Below, piece by piece: positions 6,774-15,021 of a stretch of DNA of 26,517 nucleotides. The DNA is from JAWCLZ01 sp037443105 (GTDB lineage: Archaea > Halobacteriota > JAWCLZ01), in contig JBBIOZ010000013.1 of assembly GCA_037443105.1 (NCBI GenBank), positions 1 to 26,517 on the forward strand, written 5' to 3'. Below the pieces are notes generated by a model. It was not told where the DNA came from and did not search any database. It saw only the letters and a list, made by a program, of their open reading frames with translations. A program made the translations under genes and the position numbers. Positions within the stretch are counted from its first letter, which is position 1. Every line of letters starts with the position of its first letter.

Positions 6774-8150
6774 ATGCCTGAAACTATTTTTGTCCTCGAT
6801 ACAGAGGCATACTTCGAGGATGCATTGAACTTCCTCTATGAATATTATCTGCTACCTCATCGAAATTTCTTCATAAATTTGAAAAGAAATGCCAAGCAAA
6901 TTTCATTCAAAACCTCAGGAAAATGGGAAGTGGAGGTTGAAATAAAGGCCGATAAACCAATTCAAGTTAAAATGAAGCATAGCGAGGCTGTGCCTGAAGA
7001 AGCACTTAAGGAATTAATGGAAAATTTATTGATCACCGTGCAGCTTTATGAAGAAAAAATTAGAGGTCAAACGATCTACTTCGCCTGGGTCAAAGGCGAG
7101 CATATGCTTCCTGAAGCAGTGCCATCTGCGAAGAAGCGCGCTACTGATAAAATTTTCAGCGATAGCATGATCTTCTTTTATATCTTTATGATAAGCGCAA
7201 GCATTATTCTCTTCAGCTTCTTCGGATACTTTGCTGCTTTGATTGTAATTGCCATTCAATTTCTAGCAATGATATATGCCGATAAAATAATGCTGAAGCT
7301 AGGTAGCTGGAGGGTGGATGAAAAGAATCCAACGGTATATTTACTGCAATATCAATTGCCAGCGGAGGAATATGCTAAGTTTCAGCAATATGGAATGGAT
7401 GCAATTCTCAAAATGAAAAGGGAAATCTATGATAATTCCTTTGCCATTGGAAAAGAGCCAAGCTGCGAAGTTGGAGCGGAGATATTCAGAAAATATGGCA
7501 TTGAATGCACGCCAGAGCGAATGAAAGCGAAGAAGATAGATTTATTTGAACTTGTGAGAAAAGCTGCGGAGAAATTTAACTTGCCTATTCCAAAAATTAC
7601 CATATCAAACAGCTTGATTCCCAATGCTGCTGCCTCCGGTATATCTCCAAGTCGTGGAACAATCTTGATTACAACTGGCTTGCTGGTGCAGCTTGAAGAA
7701 GATGAAATTTATAGTGTTATCGGACACGAACTGGCGCATCTGATGGGGAGAGATTCCCTCATACTATTCACTCTAACTGCCTCCGAATACCTCCTTCGAA
7801 TCTATGTTTTTCTACCCTTCTTCCTTTTCTCGCCATTCATATACTTCACGCTTGCATTAGGCATCATTTACTTCATAGCCAAGTTCTTCGAGGCAAGAGC
7901 TGATTTAGAGTCAGCCTTGAAAATAGGCCAGCCTAAAGCCCTTGCAAGTGCTCTTCGCAAAATTGGTTTTCTAAAACTGCAGTATGAAAGAATACCCAGC
8001 TATCGCCTGCAAGGCTGGCTGAGCTGGGACCCTCATCCTCCAATGTACTTTAGAATAGCTAGACTTGAGCGCCTCAAGCAAGGTGAAATAAAGCATACAT
8101 TGATACAGTCAGCGAAAGATGTTTTTAATGGATTGAGAGGCGCAATGTAG
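6774..8150 (+). CDS. M48 family membrane metalloprotease (HtpX-like)
   Basis: Membrane-bound zinc protease related to HtpX, probably involved in membrane protein quality control. The 458-aa protein has a cytosolic-looking N-terminal region of about 130 residues not found in HtpX. A hydrophobic hairpin follows (about 135-180), then the peptidase domain with HELAH (His318, Glu319, His322) and the third ligand Glu373 in FFEARADLES. A second hydrophobic segment (about 340-370) lies between them. TTGLL and NAAASG before the zinc motif are typical of M48. The C-terminal WDPHPP motif is also a family hallmark. The unusual N-terminal extension may regulate or recruit substrates. Confidence 0.9.
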   Translation: MPETIFVLDTEAYFEDALNFLYEYYLLPHRNFFINLKRNAKQISFKTSGKWEVEVEIKADKPIQVKMKHSEAVPEEALKELMENLLITVQLYEEKIRGQTIYFAWVKGEHMLPEAVPSAKKRATDKIFSDSMIFFYIFMISASIILFSFFGYFAALIVIAIQFLAMIYADKIMLKLGSWRVDEKNPTVYLLQYQLPAEEYAKFQQYGMDAILKMKREIYDNSFAIGKEPSCEVGAEIFRKYGIECTPERMKAKKIDLFELVRKAAEKFNLPIPKITISNSLIPNAAASGISPSRGTILITTGLLVQLEEDEIYSVIGHELAHLMGRDSLILFTLTASEYLLRIYVFLPFFLFSPFIYFTLALGIIYFIAKFFEARADLESALKIGQPKALASALRKIGFLKLQYERIPSYRLQGWLSWDPHPPMYFRIARLERLKQGEIKHTLIQSAKDVFNGLRGAM

Positions 8151-8202
8151 ACAACATATTCGCGAAAAAAGTTATACCCTCGCTGGTATTAAAGGTTAAA
8201 AT

Positions 8203-9216
8203 ATGAAAGAGGCATTGCTTTATGAAAAACTGGAAGATGGAAGGGTTAAATGCCATTTATGCAATCATTACTGCACAATCTCGCCAGGGAAGCGCGGCAT
8301 ATGCGCGGTCAGGGAGAATATAGATGGCACGCTATACACGCTTGTCTACGGCAAGGTTATAGCTGCACATATAGATCCCATTGAAAAAAAGCCTCTCTTC
8401 CACTTCTATCCAGGTTCAAAGTCTTATTCCATTGCCACCGTTGGCTGCAACTTCAAATGCGATCACTGCCAGAATTATGAAATATCTCAATATTCCAAAG
8501 AATACTACCCAGACATCCCCGGGATTGAGATGACGCCTGAGCAGATCGTGAAAGAGGCAAAGCAAGCTCGCTGCGAGAGCATATCCTATACTTACACCGA
8601 GCCAACGATTTTCTTTGAATTTGCATATGACTGCGCTAGGCTTGCGCGTGAAAATGGAATTAAAAATGTCTTCGTCAGCAATGGATATACAAGTCCAGAG
8701 GCAGTTAAGCTCATTGCGCCTTACTTAGATGCAAATAATATTGATTTAAAGGGCGATGAAAATTTCTATAGAAAGGTTTCAGGTGCAAGGCTTCAGCCTG
8801 TGCTTGATACCATTAAATTGATGAAGGAACTTGGAGTGTGGGTTGAGGTAACCACACTTATAATTCCAACCTACAATGACTCTGAAAATTTTCTGCGATG
8901 GTGTGCAGAGTTTATTAAATCCATAGACCCTGCGATTGCTTGGCACGTGACTCAATTTTATCCAACATATAAACTGCTAAATCAGCCGAGAACGCCGATT
9001 AGCACGCTTAGAAAAGCTAGAGAAATTGGTTTGAAAGCGGGATTGAAGTATGTCTATGAAGGCAATGTTCCTGGAGAAGGTGGGGAAAATACCTACTGCC
9101 CTGAATGCGGTGAATTGCTCATAGAGCGATTCGGATATACCTTGACAAAGATAAAGATGAAGCATTCAAAATGCTTCAAATGTGGTGCAAGAATCGAAGG
9201 CGTAGGAATGCCTTAG
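8203..9216 (+). CDS. amrS: AmmeMemoRadiSam system radical SAM enzyme
   Basis: Radical SAM protein of the AmrS family (formerly annotated as pyruvate-formate-lyase-activating-like). The natural reaction of the AmmeMemoRadiSam system is not well established. The 337-aa sequence has an N-terminal Cys motif CHLCNHYCTISPGKRGICAVR, the SAM cluster motif C82xxxC86xxC89 in VGCNFKCDHCQNYEIS, SYTYTEPTIFFE, and NIDLKGDENFYRKV. The C-terminus carries two zinc-knuckle pairs (CPEC and CFKC). GGT lies about seven bases before the ATG. The AMMECR1 and MEMO partners are not in this window. It is convergent with the ribonucleotide reductase, 51 bp apart. Confidence 0.93.
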   Translation: MKEALLYEKLEDGRVKCHLCNHYCTISPGKRGICAVRENIDGTLYTLVYGKVIAAHIDPIEKKPLFHFYPGSKSYSIATVGCNFKCDHCQNYEISQYSKEYYPDIPGIEMTPEQIVKEAKQARCESISYTYTEPTIFFEFAYDCARLARENGIKNVFVSNGYTSPEAVKLIAPYLDANNIDLKGDENFYRKVSGARLQPVLDTIKLMKELGVWVEVTTLIIPTYNDSENFLRWCAEFIKSIDPAIAWHVTQFYPTYKLLNQPRTPISTLRKAREIGLKAGLKYVYEGNVPGEGGENTYCPECGELLIERFGYTLTKIKMKHSKCFKCGARIEGVGMP

Positions 9217-9267
9217 CTATTTTATTACAGCCTATTTTAGCCACGATGACTTTCTCGAGCTCAAAAT

Positions 9268-11373
9268 CTAAAAGTGGCACTCCCAAGCTGGGCAGCCACC
9301 TGAGTATTCCGATGCAGCGCTCACGTGTTCCTCGCCTGCTAGTTCTCTGCTTAAAATTGAACCTATGTATAGCACCTGCGATTTTTTACTTCCATATCTA
9401 TACACAGTTATTCCCTTGCATCGCAGTTTATAAGCCAGCATGAAAACATTGAATACATCTTCAATGGTTGCATCTGGGCGTAGATTCACAGTCTTAGCCA
9501 CAGCGTTATCAACATATTTTTGAAATGCAGCTTGCATTCTAACGTGCCACTCAGGAGCTATATCTAGCGCTGTAACGAATAGCCTGCGCACATCCCACGG
9601 GATGCTTTCGATCTGCTGAATGCTTCCTCTTCTGGCAACTTCAAGCATTAATTCTTCACTGTAGAAACCTCTTTTCACCGCTATTTCCTCAAAAAATGGA
9701 TTAATTTCAAGCAGGCGAGTGCCCTCCATTACATCGCGTATATATGAAACTGCAAATAAAGGCTCGATTCCACTGCTTACACCTGCGATTATCGAAATTG
9801 TACCTGTGGGTGCGATGGTTGTCAGCGTTGCATTTCTAATTGCACTATATCCCCTTTTTTCCCAGATGCTGCCCTTGAAATTTGGAAAAGAACCCCTCTC
9901 CTCAGCCATTTCAATGGATTTTTTAATTGCCTCTTCGCTTATGAATTTCATAACTTTCTCAGCTGCTTCAAGAGCTTCATTTGAATCATATGGCACTTTG
10001 AGTTGAATCAGCATATCAGCGAATCCCATTACCCCTAAGCCGATCTTTCTATTTGCCTTGGTGATCTGCTCGACCTCAGGCATTGGAAATTTATTGGCAT
10101 CTATCACATTATCCAAAAAGTGCACCCCTAGTCTAACTGTTCTGCGCAGTTTCTCCCAGTCTACCTCGCCATTTTTCACCATTCTAGCAAGATTAATGGA
10201 GCCTAAATTGCAGGATTCATATGGCAGCAGAGGCAGCTCGCCGCATGGATTGGTGCTTTCAATTTCACCCAGCTGTGGAGTTGGATTATGGCGATTGATC
10301 TCATCAAGGAATATAATACCTGGATCGCCAGTGCGCCACGCCATAGTGACGATTAAATCAAAAACATTTTTTGCACTCAGCTTTTTAACCCTCTGCTTGT
10401 TCCTAGGGTTTATCAATTCATATTCCTCGCCATTTTCAACTGCTTGCATAAAGCCATCGGTTATTCCCACTGAGATGTTGAAGTTGCTAAGTGCCTTTTC
10501 ATCCTGCTTCGCAGCTATGAACTCCAGGATATCTGGGTGGTCAACCCGCAGCACGCCCATATTTGCCCCTCTTCTCCTCCCGCCTTGCTTTACAACCTCG
10601 GTTGCTATATCAAAAACTCGCATGAATGAAACTGGTCCAGATGCAACTCCCATGGTGGAGCCAACTATATCTCCTTTTGGACGTAGCTTGGAGAATGAGA
10701 AACCAGTGCCTCCGCCGGATTTATGGATGAGTGCCATGTATTTAATTGCATCGAATATAGCACTCAGCGAGTCTTCCACTGGCAGTACAAAGCAAGCTGA
10801 AAGCTGCCCGATTTGCGTACCAGCGTTCATAAGCGTTGGGGAGTTGGGGAGAAATTCAAGGTTTACCATTGCACGGTAAAATTGCTCTTTAGTTTCTTCA
10901 ACTTCGTGTCTACTTCTGTATTTTAAATCAACTTCAGCGATCGCTTTAGCCACTCTTTCAAACATTCCACTGGTGCTCTCTATTACTTTTCCAGTTTCAT
11001 CCTTCAATAGATAGCGCTGCTTCAGTACCTTAACTGCATTTACAGACAGTTTAAGCTCATCAACCACGCCTAGAAATTGCTTTAACCTTCGAATTTCAGC
11101 TCTTTTTTTGCGGTAGAGTATGTAGGCCTTGGCTGCATCTGCATATCCATGTTTTATCAATGTTTTTTCCACTATGTCTTGTATATCCTCAACACTGGGT
11201 ATAGTCTCTGGAAACAGCGCATCCAAGGTCAAAACAACTTCGTTTGCGAGGTGCTTTGCCGCGGCGAGGTCAGGCTTATTTATAGCTAAAGTTGCTTTAT
11301 AGATTGCATTAACAATTTTCTCTATTTCAAAAGCAACTATTTTACCATCGCGCTTCCGAATTTTGGCTGGCAT
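9268..11373 (-). CDS. nrdJ: Adenosylcobalamin-dependent (class II) ribonucleotide reductase
   Basis: Reduces ribonucleotides to deoxyribonucleotides with a B12 radical, independent of oxygen. The 701-aa protein has an ATP-cone regulatory domain (about 1-90, starting KIRKRDGKIVAFEIEKI). The catalytic barrel follows with SPTLMNAG, QLSACFVLPVED, KSGGGTGFSFSKLRP, the active-site motif NPCGELPLLPYESCNLGSINL, and the phosphate-binding APTGTISIIAG. The C-terminus ends GGCPAWECHF, a CxxxxC pair placed to act as the redox shuttle. It lacks the long zinc-finger tail of many class II enzymes. A TATA element at plus 11399-11412 fits a leaderless transcript. No second subunit or intein is seen. Confidence 0.96.
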   Translation of the reverse strand: MPAKIRKRDGKIVAFEIEKIVNAIYKATLAINKPDLAAAKHLANEVVLTLDALFPETIPSVEDIQDIVEKTLIKHGYADAAKAYILYRKKRAEIRRLKQFLGVVDELKLSVNAVKVLKQRYLLKDETGKVIESTSGMFERVAKAIAEVDLKYRSRHEVEETKEQFYRAMVNLEFLPNSPTLMNAGTQIGQLSACFVLPVEDSLSAIFDAIKYMALIHKSGGGTGFSFSKLRPKGDIVGSTMGVASGPVSFMRVFDIATEVVKQGGRRRGANMGVLRVDHPDILEFIAAKQDEKALSNFNISVGITDGFMQAVENGEEYELINPRNKQRVKKLSAKNVFDLIVTMAWRTGDPGIIFLDEINRHNPTPQLGEIESTNPCGELPLLPYESCNLGSINLARMVKNGEVDWEKLRRTVRLGVHFLDNVIDANKFPMPEVEQITKANRKIGLGVMGFADMLIQLKVPYDSNEALEAAEKVMKFISEEAIKKSIEMAEERGSFPNFKGSIWEKRGYSAIRNATLTTIAPTGTISIIAGVSSGIEPLFAVSYIRDVMEGTRLLEINPFFEEIAVKRGFYSEELMLEVARRGSIQQIESIPWDVRRLFVTALDIAPEWHVRMQAAFQKYVDNAVAKTVNLRPDATIEDVFNVFMLAYKLRCKGITVYRYGSKKSQVLYIGSILSRELAGEEHVSAASEYSGGCPAWECHF

Positions 11374-11398
11374 TTTACTAATTTAATCACTTACCGGC

Positions 11399-11412
11399 GA
11401 GATATATTTTTC
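11399..11412 (-). promoter_or_regulatory. TATA element for nrdJ
   Basis: On the minus strand an AAAAATATATCTC-like stretch lies 26-39 bp upstream of the nrdJ ATG, which predicts a leaderless or near-leaderless mRNA. No cobalamin riboswitch is seen in this short spacer between nrdJ and gapN. Confidence 0.5.
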
Positions 11413-11423
11413 TGCGCCCGCAT

Positions 11424-12923
11424 TTATTTCCCCATATTGAATACGATGGTTTTTATTGTGGTCATTTCATCTATGCTATAACCTAGGCCTTCTCTTCCAA
11501 CTCCAGATTCTTTTATCCCCCCGAAGGGGAAGTTGCCAACTCCATGCGCAGGCGCATCATTTATGGCTATTTCTCCAACTTGCAGATATTTAGCAGCCTT
11601 CCAAGCGTGGAATAGATTGGTGGTGAAGATCGCTGAATCTAGGCCATATTTCGATTGATTTGCTATTTCAATTGCTTCATCTAAGTTTTTGACTCTTATG
11701 ATGGTGAGCACAGGCCCGAATGTTTCCTCCCAAGCTATATCAGCATTTAATGGCACGTGGTCGAGAACTGTTGGATAGTAATAGCATTTCTCAAATTTTC
11801 CGCCTGCTAGGAGAGTAGCTCCTTTGGCTATTGCATCTTTAACCAAGCGATCCACTTTTTTCACTGCAGCTTCATTCGTCAGCGGGCCTATTCTTATCTC
11901 TTTATCTCTGGGATCGCCTATCTTCCATTCCTCAACTTCTTTTAAAGCTTTAGCTACAAAAAGATCTGCTATCTTCTCGCATACCAAGATTCTGCTTATG
12001 GCATCGCATCTCTGTCCTGAGTTTTTAAGTGCGCCTTCAACGCATTTCTTCACCGCTAGATCCAAATCTGCATCTTCTAAAACAATCGCTGCTGCTTTGC
12101 CTCCAAGCTCGAGATGGCGTTTCTTCATTCCAGCTAAGCTTGCAATTCTCTTCCCGACTTCAGTGCTGCCTGTGAATGAGATCATGCTGATTTTTTCATC
12201 GGTGATTAGCAAATCGCCTACTTCTCTCCCGCCTCCAATTACAACGTTCAAGCATCCAGCTGAAACTCCCGCGCTTTCTAGTATTCGAGCGAATAATAGC
12301 AGAGTAAGAGGTGTATCCGTGGAGGGCTTGGCAACCACTGTATTACCGCTAGCCAAAGCTGGAATGATCTTTGCAGCTGCTATATAAAGTGGATAGTTAA
12401 ATGGCGCTATAGCTGCCACCACTCCAAGTGGTTCTCTTATCACGATTGCGAATTTGCCTATGGTATCTTTAACAAATTCTCCAGGTATATACTCCCCTGC
12501 GATTTTCCTTACCTCTTCCATCGCTAGTTCTAATCGCTCAGCAGTAGCAATCACCTCGCTTTCAGCTGCCTTCAATGGCTTGCCCAGTTCGACAACTATG
12601 GTTGATGCAACATCAGTTTTATGTTTTAACAATAGTTCCCGAGCTTTTTGAAAGATTTCAAGTTTTTCTATCACCGGTATATCTCTGCTGTGCTTTCTCT
12701 TTTCATAAGCTGCATCTATCGCCGCTTCTATTTCTCTTCCACCTGCTTTTGCCACTCTTGCAACTATGCTGTTATCAATTGGAGTGTCTACATCGATGGC
12801 TTCGCCTGTGAAAATCCAATTCCCATCGATGTACATTTTAAACTTTGGAAGGCCATCTTCATCTATCTCATATATAGGTTTGAAGAAGTCTCCAAGTTCT
12901 ATTTTAGGCTTCACTCCTAGCAT
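11424..12923 (-). CDS. gapN: Non-phosphorylating glyceraldehyde-3-phosphate dehydrogenase (GapN-type aldehyde dehydrogenase)
   Basis: Oxidises glyceraldehyde 3-phosphate directly to 3-phosphoglycerate in archaeal modified glycolysis. The 499-aa ALDH fold is complete. It has PFNYPLY (175-181), VVAKPS, FTGSTEVGKRI (250-260), the general base Glu272 in HLELGGK, and the catalytic Cys306 in NSGQRCDAIS. The motif GQRCDA is characteristic of archaeal GapN as opposed to generic ALDHs. Further C-terminal motifs are EETFGPVL and FPFGGIKESGVGREG. A lactaldehyde dehydrogenase role is an alternative, given the fuculose-type aldolase nearby. GGTGAGG lies before the ATG. It follows the DUF59 gene by 22 bp, so the two likely form an operon. 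Confidence 0.85.
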   Translation of the reverse strand: MLGVKPKIELGDFFKPIYEIDEDGLPKFKMYIDGNWIFTGEAIDVDTPIDNSIVARVAKAGGREIEAAIDAAYEKRKHSRDIPVIEKLEIFQKARELLLKHKTDVASTIVVELGKPLKAAESEVIATAERLELAMEEVRKIAGEYIPGEFVKDTIGKFAIVIREPLGVVAAIAPFNYPLYIAAAKIIPALASGNTVVAKPSTDTPLTLLLFARILESAGVSAGCLNVVIGGGREVGDLLITDEKISMISFTGSTEVGKRIASLAGMKKRHLELGGKAAAIVLEDADLDLAVKKCVEGALKNSGQRCDAISRILVCEKIADLFVAKALKEVEEWKIGDPRDKEIRIGPLTNEAAVKKVDRLVKDAIAKGATLLAGGKFEKCYYYPTVLDHVPLNADIAWEETFGPVLTIIRVKNLDEAIEIANQSKYGLDSAIFTTNLFHAWKAAKYLQVGEIAINDAPAHGVGNFPFGGIKESGVGREGLGYSIDEMTTIKTIVFNMGK

Positions 12924-12945
12924 CCTTTTTCCTCACCCATTTGGG

Positions 12946-13305
12946 TCAAGTTTCTATGCATTGTTCAAGCAATCCACTTGGCTTTAGTCTTGCAAGCATC
13001 TGCTCATATTTCTTTTTATCCCCGAGCATGTCGTTCAAAAGCTTTTCTTGAGCATGAGTGCCTTTTTTAACTCTAACTTCAACTTCTCTACCTAGCTTTT
13101 TCTCTAACGCATATTTTATGACAACGCCAATTAAGCCACCCATTGGACAGAAAGGCGAAGTTGGCTTGAACTCAATTCTAGCTTTATCGCCCTCGGTAGA
13201 GATATCATCATCCTCAACGATTTTCAGATCGAGAACCGATATAGGGTGCTCTGGATCGTAGACTTTTTTCAGAATATCGAGAATTTCCTTTTTATCTATA
13301 TTCAT
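12946..13305 (-). CDS. DUF59 / MIP18 family protein (SufT-like iron-sulfur assembly factor)
   Basis: Family members help insert iron-sulfur clusters into target proteins. From ATG 13303-13305 the protein is 119 aa. It contains the family opening KKEILDILKKVYDPEHPISVLDL and the hallmark FKPTSPFCPMGGLIG with its conserved cysteine. The region after about residue 80 (KKGTHAQEKLLNDML) is a helical tail. The start at Met6 of a longer reading (13320) is preferred because GAGGGG precedes it by seven bases; the longer start has its own GGAG, so this is not certain. It lies first in the operon with gapN and divergent from the V4R regulator, so it may share the same operator. Confidence 0.85.
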   Translation of the reverse strand: MNIDKKEILDILKKVYDPEHPISVLDLKIVEDDDISTEGDKARIEFKPTSPFCPMGGLIGVVIKYALEKKLGREVEVRVKKGTHAQEKLLNDMLGDKKKYEQMLARLKPSGLLEQCIET

Positions 13306-13340
13306 ATTTAAACCCCTCATTTACTTCTCCTTAGGCTGAA

Positions 13341-13367
13341 TATATAATTTATATATAGTTATATATA
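13341..13367 (-). promoter_or_regulatory. TATA-rich promoter for the DUF59-gapN operon
   Basis: A run of overlapping TATATA steps (TATATAATTTATATATAG and onward) 36-62 bp upstream of the DUF59 start on the minus strand. The exact box cannot be chosen because several registers fit. The operator-like repeats begin four bases further upstream. Confidence 0.5.
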
Positions 13368-13370
13368 GCT

Positions 13371-13428
13371 GTTCTAATTGCTAGTTCTAATTTGTTCGTA
13401 ATTTATCGAACATTCGATAACTATCGAA
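13371..13428. promoter_or_regulatory. Operator-like repeat array in the regulator/gapN divergent promoter
   Basis: Two exact GTTCTAATT repeats (13371-13379 and 13384-13392) are followed by a related GTTCGTAATT (13394-13403). Next comes a perfect 7-bp inverted repeat with a 2-bp spacer, TATCGAA-CA-TTCGATA (13404-13419), and a further half-site TATCGAA (13422-13428). The palindrome type matches those bound by dimeric ArsR-like winged-helix proteins, which is the HTH type encoded immediately downstream. It sits just upstream of the regulator's TATA box, where binding would block TFB/TBP. Confidence 0.7.
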
Positions 13429-13432
13429 TAAT

Positions 13433-13440
13433 TTTATATA
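13433..13440 (+). promoter_or_regulatory. TATA box of the V4R regulator gene
   Basis: TTTATATA ends 25 bp before the ATG at 13466, the spacing expected for a leaderless archaeal transcript starting at the A of the start codon. The half-site of the operator array ends four bases upstream of this box. Confidence 0.65.
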
Positions 13441-13465
13441 TCTTTTCTCTTTATATTTTTTCTAT

Positions 13466-14800
13466 ATGGAAATATTCGCTACCAAAAAGGGCATAGTAGC
13501 GGTTAAAAACCCTGTTCGAATTCAAATCTTAGAAGCGCTTCAAAAATCCGAGTGCAGCTTCGAGGAGCTTGTGGAGCGCGTTCAAAAGGCTAAGTCCACG
13601 GTTTCAGTGCATCTGGAAAAAATGCAGAAAGATGGATTGATAAGCTCCTGCGTGGATAAGAAAGATAGGCGCAAGAAGATATATCGCTGCAGTGCAACAT
13701 ATATCGGCACAACAACTGCAGGTAAATATGAACTCGCTGAACAGATAAAAGAAGACATACGCTTGAATGTAAGCGAGGTAGACCGCTTTTTAAATGCAAT
13801 CAAGGAATTGAAAGCTGGAGATCATATCTGCCTGCTCTATGAAACTGAGAAGGAGCGATATAGAGCGCTTGCGATGTATTTCAAAGAAGCGCTGAATAGA
13901 AATGAGCTATGCCTTTACATCACCTGTGAAGATGCATCCAAAGTGGAGAGAGCTCTTGAGGCAAGCGGTTTAAAGGAAGCATCAAAGCAGCTTAACATGA
14001 TAGCTAGGAGTTTCGACCCAGAAAGTATGCTAGCTTTTATAAAGAAGAATGCAGAGCTGGCTCTTAGCCAAGGATACACAGGACTTAGGATAGCCATAGA
14101 GAGAGCTGAAAATGAAGAACATTTAAATACACTCGAATATGAATCCAAGCTCAACCTCCAACTCTTAAATTTAAGAGCACTAGCAGTTTGCCAGTATAGG
14201 AGAAATAAAATCCCTCCTCAAGTATTGCTGGATATCATCAAGACCCATCCACTGGTTATTACAAGCGGTACTCTATGCCGGAACTTCTATTATATACCTC
14301 CTCAGATATATTTAAAGAGAGATAAAGAGGAAGAACTCAAGCACTGCCTTTTAAACTTGTTGGAACGCGAGAAACTAGAAAATCAAAAGCCATTCAACCT
14401 CATGCGCTCTCTATTCCGAGCCATGCGGTATATAACCCAAGCCATAGGTCTAGATATAAAGCCAGCGCTTCAATTAACCGGGCGTGAAATAGGCAGAGAA
14501 TTTGCAAAGCTAATGCGCACAACGGAGCCTATTGCATTAATAAAGGAAATTGCCAGTTTCTGGGAGGTAAACAGAATGGGGAAAATCTCAATCGTCAAAG
14601 CACAGCCTCCTTTTGAAATCATCATTGAAAATTGCTATGAATGCGATGGAATGCCCAACATTGGCACCACGCTTTGCGCACTAGACCAAGGACTTATCGG
14701 CGCAATTCTAGATGAAAAATTAGGTGTTAAAAGCACTGTAAAGGAAAAAGAATGCTGGGGATCAGGCTACAATCATTGCCGCTTTACAATTGAGTGGTAA
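13466..14800 (+). CDS. Three-domain transcription regulator: ArsR-type HTH + MEDS + V4R
   Basis: Probable one-component regulator joining DNA binding to two small-molecule sensing domains. Residues 1-90 are an ArsR-type winged helix (NPVRIQILEALQKSECSF, KSTVSVHLEKMQKDGLI). About 117-290 resembles the MEDS domain of DcmR-like sensors (GDHICLLYETEKERYRALAMYFKEAL). The C-terminal part, about 310-444, is a V4R (4-vinyl reductase) domain, with a Cys-rich end containing ENCYECDGMP, TTLCALDQG and ECWGSGYNHCRF. V4R domains are thought to bind small, often hydrophobic ligands, and the cysteines may bind metal. It is divergent from DUF59-gapN across an operator array, so autoregulation and control of gapN are likely but not shown. 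Confidence 0.85.
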   Translation: MEIFATKKGIVAVKNPVRIQILEALQKSECSFEELVERVQKAKSTVSVHLEKMQKDGLISSCVDKKDRRKKIYRCSATYIGTTTAGKYELAEQIKEDIRLNVSEVDRFLNAIKELKAGDHICLLYETEKERYRALAMYFKEALNRNELCLYITCEDASKVERALEASGLKEASKQLNMIARSFDPESMLAFIKKNAELALSQGYTGLRIAIERAENEEHLNTLEYESKLNLQLLNLRALAVCQYRRNKIPPQVLLDIIKTHPLVITSGTLCRNFYYIPPQIYLKRDKEEELKHCLLNLLEREKLENQKPFNLMRSLFRAMRYITQAIGLDIKPALQLTGREIGREFAKLMRTTEPIALIKEIASFWEVNRMGKISIVKAQPPFEIIIENCYECDGMPNIGTTLCALDQGLIGAILDEKLGVKSTVKEKECWGSGYNHCRFTIEW

Positions 14801-14840
14801 AGAAAATTATTTTGCCATCTAAAATGAAATAAAAGATAGC

Positions 14841-14954
14841 ATGCAGCCTGAAACACTCAAGGTAATCATAGTACTAGGCTTTCTATTTGCAGTTCTCACT
14901 GTCTCACTGCTGAAGATGGAGGCCTTGGTCAGGGCTATCCTCAAGCGCTTTTAA
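14841..14954 (+). CDS. Candidate 37-aa single-span membrane peptide
   Basis: ATG at 14841 to TAA at 14952-14954. The product has a short polar start (MQPETLK), one continuous hydrophobic segment VIIVLGFLFAVLTVSLL long enough to span the membrane, and a basic tail ending VRAILKRF. The polar-hydrophobic-basic order is that of a real small membrane protein, with the C-terminus likely inside. It lies 67 bp before the cytochrome-b-like gene and might be an accessory subunit. No convincing promoter or ribosome-binding site is seen, and composition alone cannot prove coding. Confidence 0.45.
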   Translation: MQPETLKVIIVLGFLFAVLTVSLLKMEALVRAILKRF

Positions 14955-14982
14955 TTCGGCTTGCAGATCAAAAAAGCTAAGT

Positions 14983-14995
14983 TTATAATATAAAA
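14983..14995 (+). promoter_or_regulatory. TATA element for the Hdr-like membrane module
   Basis: TTTATAATATAAA lies 27-39 bp before the ATG at 15022. A GGTG Shine-Dalgarno (15011-15014) lies seven bases before the start, so the mRNA would have a very short leader that still carries a ribosome-binding site. Confidence 0.55.
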
Positions 14996-15021
14996 AGCAA
15001 AATTTTCTGCGGTGAAAATTC

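Noticed and set aside
10058..10879. 273-aa plus-strand ORF inside nrdJ
   Set aside because: It is a shadow of the ribonucleotide reductase on the opposite strand, with low-complexity Ser/Leu composition and no recognisable domain.
11824..12387. 187-aa plus-strand ORF inside gapN
   Set aside because: Antisense shadow of the aldehyde dehydrogenase; no promoter or family features.
13505..13530. tRNA T-loop-like GTTCGAATTC
   Set aside because: It lies within the coding sequence of the regulator and no acceptor or anticodon stem can be built around it.
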